A DNA stretch of 10,386 nt. Source: Bacteroidales bacterium. GTDB taxonomy: Bacteria > Bacteroidota > Bacteroidia > Bacteroidales > UBA932. The notes under the pieces are model-generated. The model saw only the letters and a list, made by a program, of their open reading frames with translations. It did not search any database and was not told where the DNA came from. Shown piece after piece: positions 6,910 to 10,386 of this stretch (the first letter of the stretch is position 1; each line of letters opens with the position of its first letter). Location: NCBI GenBank assembly GCA_021443605.1, contig JABUTQ010000207.1, forward strand, positions 1 through 10,386. Reading direction: 5' to 3'. Made by a program: the position numbers and the translations under genes.

Positions 6910-9846
6910 ATGAAACGAATCCTTTCCATTTTTTTAGCAGCGGTCATTTCTGGGATGGCCGGCGCAAACGTATCCGCCCAAAGCGGTTACACGGTAAAGG
7001 GAGTCGTCGTCGACAGTTATGGTCCGGTGATTGGGGCCACTGTACTGGAAGAGGGGACATCAAATGGTGTGTCCACCGGCATTGACGGCGACTTTTCCAT
7101 TATCGTATCAAGTGGGGATGTAAAAGTTGTTGTAAGCTGTATCGGCTATGTTACAATGACATACAAAGCATCCGAAGTACCAGCACAGATCGTTCTTGCA
7201 GAAGATAATGAACTGCTTTCCGAGGCGGTGGTCATCGGTTACGGTTCCCTCAGCAAGAAAGAACTTTCGAGTTCAATCGTGCAGGTAGATAAGAAAGATT
7301 TCTTTAAGGGAAGCATCAACAACCCGATGGAAATGCTCACAGGTAAAGTTGCAGGCCTCAACGTGTCAACCACGCAGGCCGCCAACCCCAATGCTTCGTC
7401 GGACCTTCAGATTCGCGGAGCTACTTCACTCAGCGCAGGCAACAGCCCTCTGATTGTCATCGATGGTGTGCCGGGCGGTGATATGAGAAACCTCTCGCCT
7501 CAGGACATTGAATCTATGACGGTGCTCAAGGATGCCGCATCTGCAGCCATCTATGGTACACGCGGCGCGAATGGTGTCATCCTCATCACTACTCGTAAGG
7601 GGTCAAGCGACGAGGCCGGTGTGGCTCACGTTACATACGACAGCTACTTTGCCATAAACAATGCCAAGAAGCCCCTCGCAGTCCTCACTCCGGAAGAGTG
7701 GGTGCGCTCCCGCAGGGGAAACGACTATGGTTACAGGACAGTATGGTATGACGAACTCCTTCGTGATTTCTCTTTCGATACAAACCAGTATCTCTCAATT
7801 GACGGGAGTACGTCAAAAGGCTCTTACAACGGCTCCGTGAACTGGAAGAAGGCCACAGGTGTCGATCTTGTGGATGCCCGTCAGGAGTTTGGTGCCCGCG
7901 TCGCCGTGGAGCAGAGAATAATCAAGGATATCATCCAACTCAATTTAAGCCTTAACGGCCGCCGTGTCAATGAGGTTTATGGTGATGACGGACAGTTCAA
8001 CAATGCCCTTTCACTCAATCCTACCTATCCGGTGAAGAATGCTGACGGATCGTGGTATCAGCCCACCTCTCCCACAGGCGCGCGCAACCCTGTGGAGGCG
8101 ATGCTGAACAAGACAGCAGACGGACAGAGGCTGTATCTGATGGGTACTGCCGCAATCAAAGTCAATATTCTGAAAAATGAGAGCCACAACCTCAACACGA
8201 CACTCACATATAATCTCAACTATAACGACTACAAGACACAGAGTTATCTCCCTTCTACATCAGGTTCATCATATTGGGGAGGTTACACCGGAGAGGCTTC
8301 GATGAGCTACAGCAAGAACTGGACAAATCAGGTGGAATGGCTCTTCAACTACTCTATGCATCTGGGTTCGCATCACCTCCAGGCAGTTGCCGGCTATTCT
8401 TACCAGGATAGCAACAGCGAGGGTCTGAATGCAAACAACAAGAATTTCGCATACGACTCAATCCTTTATAACGACCTCGGTTCAGGAACTTATCTCAAGG
8501 ATGGTCTTGCAGGAATGGGATCGAGCAAGTCAATCTCGAAGGTTATCGGCCTGTTCGCCCGTGTAAACTACAACTGGAACAATATCGTGATGGCTTCTGC
8601 TTCCATCCGCCGTGAGGGTGCCACTTCATTCGGAGAGAATCAGAAATGGGGTAATTTCCCCGCCGTATCAGTTGCCTGGGAAATGGCCAATATGGATTTT
8701 ATGAGCGGTGCCAATGCAGTCAACAGTCTCAAGCCGAGGGTTTCATTCGGTGTCACAGGACGTCGCGGAGGTTCAAACCAATCCCGCCCGACGTATTCGG
8801 CAAATGGAATGTATTTCATTGACGGAGAGTGGATTCAGGGCTATCGTCCCGCTAATAATCCCAATCCGGACCTTGCCTGGGAAAAGCTTATGTCCGTGAA
8901 CATCGGTGTCGATTTCGCATTCTTCAACTCGAGACTCAGCGGTAGCATCGATTTGTTTGACCGCCAGTCGAGAGACCTTCTCTACAATTACACCGCTCCA
9001 CAGCCGCCGTTCCTCTACGACAGCATCCTCGTGAATGTGGGAACAACCGAGAATATGGGTGTCGAGCTCTCTCTTAATGCCGATATCTTCAAGAAGACCG
9101 CAGTGCGCTGGAGCACGGGCGTGAATGCCTCTTTCGGTATCTCCAAGATCAAATCACTCTCCAACCAGATTTACAATGCCTCCTATATCGATATGGGTGC
9201 CAAGGGTGGTGTAGGATCGTCTGAATATTTCTTCCGTTATGCAGAGGGGACCAGAATCGGTGAGGTTTATGGATACCAGGCAGCCGGTGTGAATGAAGCC
9301 GGAGAGCTCCTCGTCCTGGACAATGACGGCAACAAGGTGACAGCCGCTTCTGCCAATCCTGCATTCAAGAGGGCCATCGGCAATACGTCTCCGAAGGTAT
9401 TCCTCTCTTGGAATAACACAATCAGCTACAAGGGCTTCGATCTCAACTTATTCTTCAATGGCGCATTCGGCTATCAGATTTTCAACAACCGCAAGTATGG
9501 TATGGGTCTCAGGGGACTCGGTTCCGACAACGTTTATAGGACAGCCTACACAGTTGACAAGGACGTCAAGACTGCCGGAGGAGTCATTTCATCATACTTC
9601 CTCGAGAATGGAGACCACTTCAAGCTCCAGAGTGCAACCCTCGGATATACTTTCGTTCCGAAGGACAAGCAGATTATCAGCAATTTAAGGGTATTCCTCA
9701 GTGCAAAGAACCTCTTTACCATCACCAGATATTCAGGTTCAGATCCCGCCATTGTCGGCTCTAACGGACTTACCCCCGGCATAGATAACGGCGGTGGATA
9801 TCCAGAAGCTTACTCAACTACACTTGGTCTTACCGTAACTTTCTAA
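6910..9846 (+). CDS. SusC/RagA-family TonB-dependent outer-membrane transporter
   Basis: This complete 978-residue SusC-type transporter forms the TonB-powered outer-membrane barrel that imports glycan fragments captured with its SusD lid. Residues 1-23 are a signal peptide with probable cleavage after VSA. A CarboxypepD-reg-like domain spans about 27-97 (KGVVVD, GATV, DGDFSI, CIGY). The EAVVIGYGSLSKKELSSSI segment is the usual TonB-box/plug entry, and the plug runs to about 236 (LTGKVAGLNV, LQIRGA, PLIVIDGVPGG, SMTVLKDAASAAIYGTRGANGVILITT). The barrel ends in a terminal Phe (TLGLTVTF). There is no N-terminal STN (secretin/TonB short N-terminal) domain, so FecR-type anti-sigma signalling is unlikely. 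The ATG at 6910 gives a proper signal peptide. susD follows after 16 bases. The substrate cannot be read from the sequence; galactan is only a guess from the nearby GH53 gene. Confidence 0.97.
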   Translation: MKRILSIFLAAVISGMAGANVSAQSGYTVKGVVVDSYGPVIGATVLEEGTSNGVSTGIDGDFSIIVSSGDVKVVVSCIGYVTMTYKASEVPAQIVLAEDNELLSEAVVIGYGSLSKKELSSSIVQVDKKDFFKGSINNPMEMLTGKVAGLNVSTTQAANPNASSDLQIRGATSLSAGNSPLIVIDGVPGGDMRNLSPQDIESMTVLKDAASAAIYGTRGANGVILITTRKGSSDEAGVAHVTYDSYFAINNAKKPLAVLTPEEWVRSRRGNDYGYRTVWYDELLRDFSFDTNQYLSIDGSTSKGSYNGSVNWKKATGVDLVDARQEFGARVAVEQRIIKDIIQLNLSLNGRRVNEVYGDDGQFNNALSLNPTYPVKNADGSWYQPTSPTGARNPVEAMLNKTADGQRLYLMGTAAIKVNILKNESHNLNTTLTYNLNYNDYKTQSYLPSTSGSSYWGGYTGEASMSYSKNWTNQVEWLFNYSMHLGSHHLQAVAGYSYQDSNSEGLNANNKNFAYDSILYNDLGSGTYLKDGLAGMGSSKSISKVIGLFARVNYNWNNIVMASASIRREGATSFGENQKWGNFPAVSVAWEMANMDFMSGANAVNSLKPRVSFGVTGRRGGSNQSRPTYSANGMYFIDGEWIQGYRPANNPNPDLAWEKLMSVNIGVDFAFFNSRLSGSIDLFDRQSRDLLYNYTAPQPPFLYDSILVNVGTTENMGVELSLNADIFKKTAVRWSTGVNASFGISKIKSLSNQIYNASYIDMGAKGGVGSSEYFFRYAEGTRIGEVYGYQAAGVNEAGELLVLDNDGNKVTAASANPAFKRAIGNTSPKVFLSWNNTISYKGFDLNLFFNGAFGYQIFNNRKYGMGLRGLGSDNVYRTAYTVDKDVKTAGGVISSYFLENGDHFKLQSATLGYTFVPKDKQIISNLRVFLSAKNLFTITRYSGSDPAIVGSNGLTPGIDNGGGYPEAYSTTLGLTVTF

Positions 9847-9862
9847 ATAACACGAGATTACA

Positions 9863-10386
9863 ATGAAAAGAATATTCAATATAATAGCACTCGCAGCTCT
9901 GTGTCTCGGTATGACATCCTGCTTCGATCTTACTGAACAGTCTTTCAACAGAATCGAGAAGGACAACTTCTATGAGAATGAAGGCAGCGTAAAGGGAGCC
10001 GTGGCATCTGTATATAACAGGGCAACCGTAGGTTTCAGCGAGTATTTCTTCTATCTAAATGAATTTTCGGCAGACCAGATCAGCTGGCGTGTATGGAACG
10101 GCGGTCTTTGGGGATGGGATGAAGCTGAAAAGTTCGTACTCTCTTCACACACTTGGACTTCCGAGTCGAAGATTATAGGTAGTGCGTGGAACAATACCTG
10201 GCAGGCAATCGGCCAGTGCAACAATATCATCTATGACCTCCAGTCTATGAAACCGGAGTCAATCAAGATGACTGCAGAATCTTTTGCTGCATATATCGCC
10301 GAGGTGAGGACTCTCCGTGCCTGGTGTTATTACAACCTCTTCGAGGTGTGGGGCGGCGCTCTTCCGCTTTGTACAACCGTCACCAC
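9863..10386 (+). CDS. SusD/RagB-family surface lipoprotein, 3'-truncated by the window edge
   Basis: This is the first 174 codons of a SusD-type nutrient-binding lipoprotein, the partner that caps the SusC barrel on the cell surface. Its N-terminus has a short basic-hydrophobic signal ending in the lipobox MTSC, with lipidated Cys20. Acidic residues soon after the Cys (FDLTE) fit surface export in this phylum. The text then follows the family: an early helix KGAVASVYNR (44-53), W-rich segments, NTWQAIGQCNNII, and AEVRTLRAWCYYNLFEVWGGALPL, the conserved LRA-x-x-Y-x-L-x-x-x-x-G-x-x-PL motif. The gene stays open to the last base, so the ligand-binding C-terminal half is not visible. It starts 16 bases after susC and is surely cotranscribed. 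The ligand is unknown. Confidence 0.95.
   Translation, partial: MKRIFNIIALAALCLGMTSCFDLTEQSFNRIEKDNFYENEGSVKGAVASVYNRATVGFSEYFFYLNEFSADQISWRVWNGGLWGWDEAEKFVLSSHTWTSESKIIGSAWNNTWQAIGQCNNIIYDLQSMKPESIKMTAESFAAYIAEVRTLRAWCYYNLFEVWGGALPLCTTVT

Noticed and set aside
1..10386. Mobile elements, CRISPR arrays, tRNA or rRNA genes
   Set aside because: I saw no transposase or integrase motifs, terminal inverted repeats, regularly spaced repeats or tRNA-like arms anywhere in the window.

Overview
The window reads as a piece of a Bacteroidota chromosome, most likely order Bacteroidales. The evidence is a SusC/SusD outer-membrane pair, a CBM20-GH77 MalQ of the Bacteroides type, LytS-like kinases with a LytTR regulator, and starts preceded by A/T-rich sequence instead of Shine-Dalgarno motifs. 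The genus cannot be fixed from the sequence. There are no rRNA, tRNA, CRISPR or insertion sequences.

Layout. Positions 1-4703 (+) form a tight operon: the 3' part of a GH53 endo-beta-1,4-galactanase, malQ (4-alpha-glucanotransferase), a 129-residue four-helix membrane protein, and a LytS-type sensor kinase (kinase 1) beginning at a TTG. Gaps are 16, 2 and 6 bases. The membrane protein and kinase 1 are in the same reading frame, parted by one TAG codon. Positions 4717-6643 (-) are a convergent kinase-regulator pair: a LytTR response regulator and a second LytS-type kinase (kinase 2). A 266-base intergenic region (6644-6909) then serves divergent transcription. It holds a plausible promoter for kinase 2 and a spaced direct repeat resembling a LytTR binding site. 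Positions 6910-10386 (+) carry a full SusC-type TonB-dependent transporter and the first 174 codons of its SusD-type lipoprotein partner, which runs off the window.

How it may work together (inference). SusC/SusD would bind and import an oligosaccharide, GH53 would cut beta-1,4-galactan, and MalQ would rearrange alpha-1,4-glucans in the cytoplasm. One LytTR regulator is flanked by two kinases and lies beside susC, so this two-component set is the obvious candidate controller of susCD. That would differ from the hybrid two-component or ECF sigma/anti-sigma control common in such loci.

Most of the window is ordinary glycan-utilisation content. The parts worth a second look are the TAG-separated membrane protein/kinase pair, the likeness of that membrane protein to the N-terminus of kinase 2, the two-kinases-to-one-regulator arrangement, and the candidate operator before susC.
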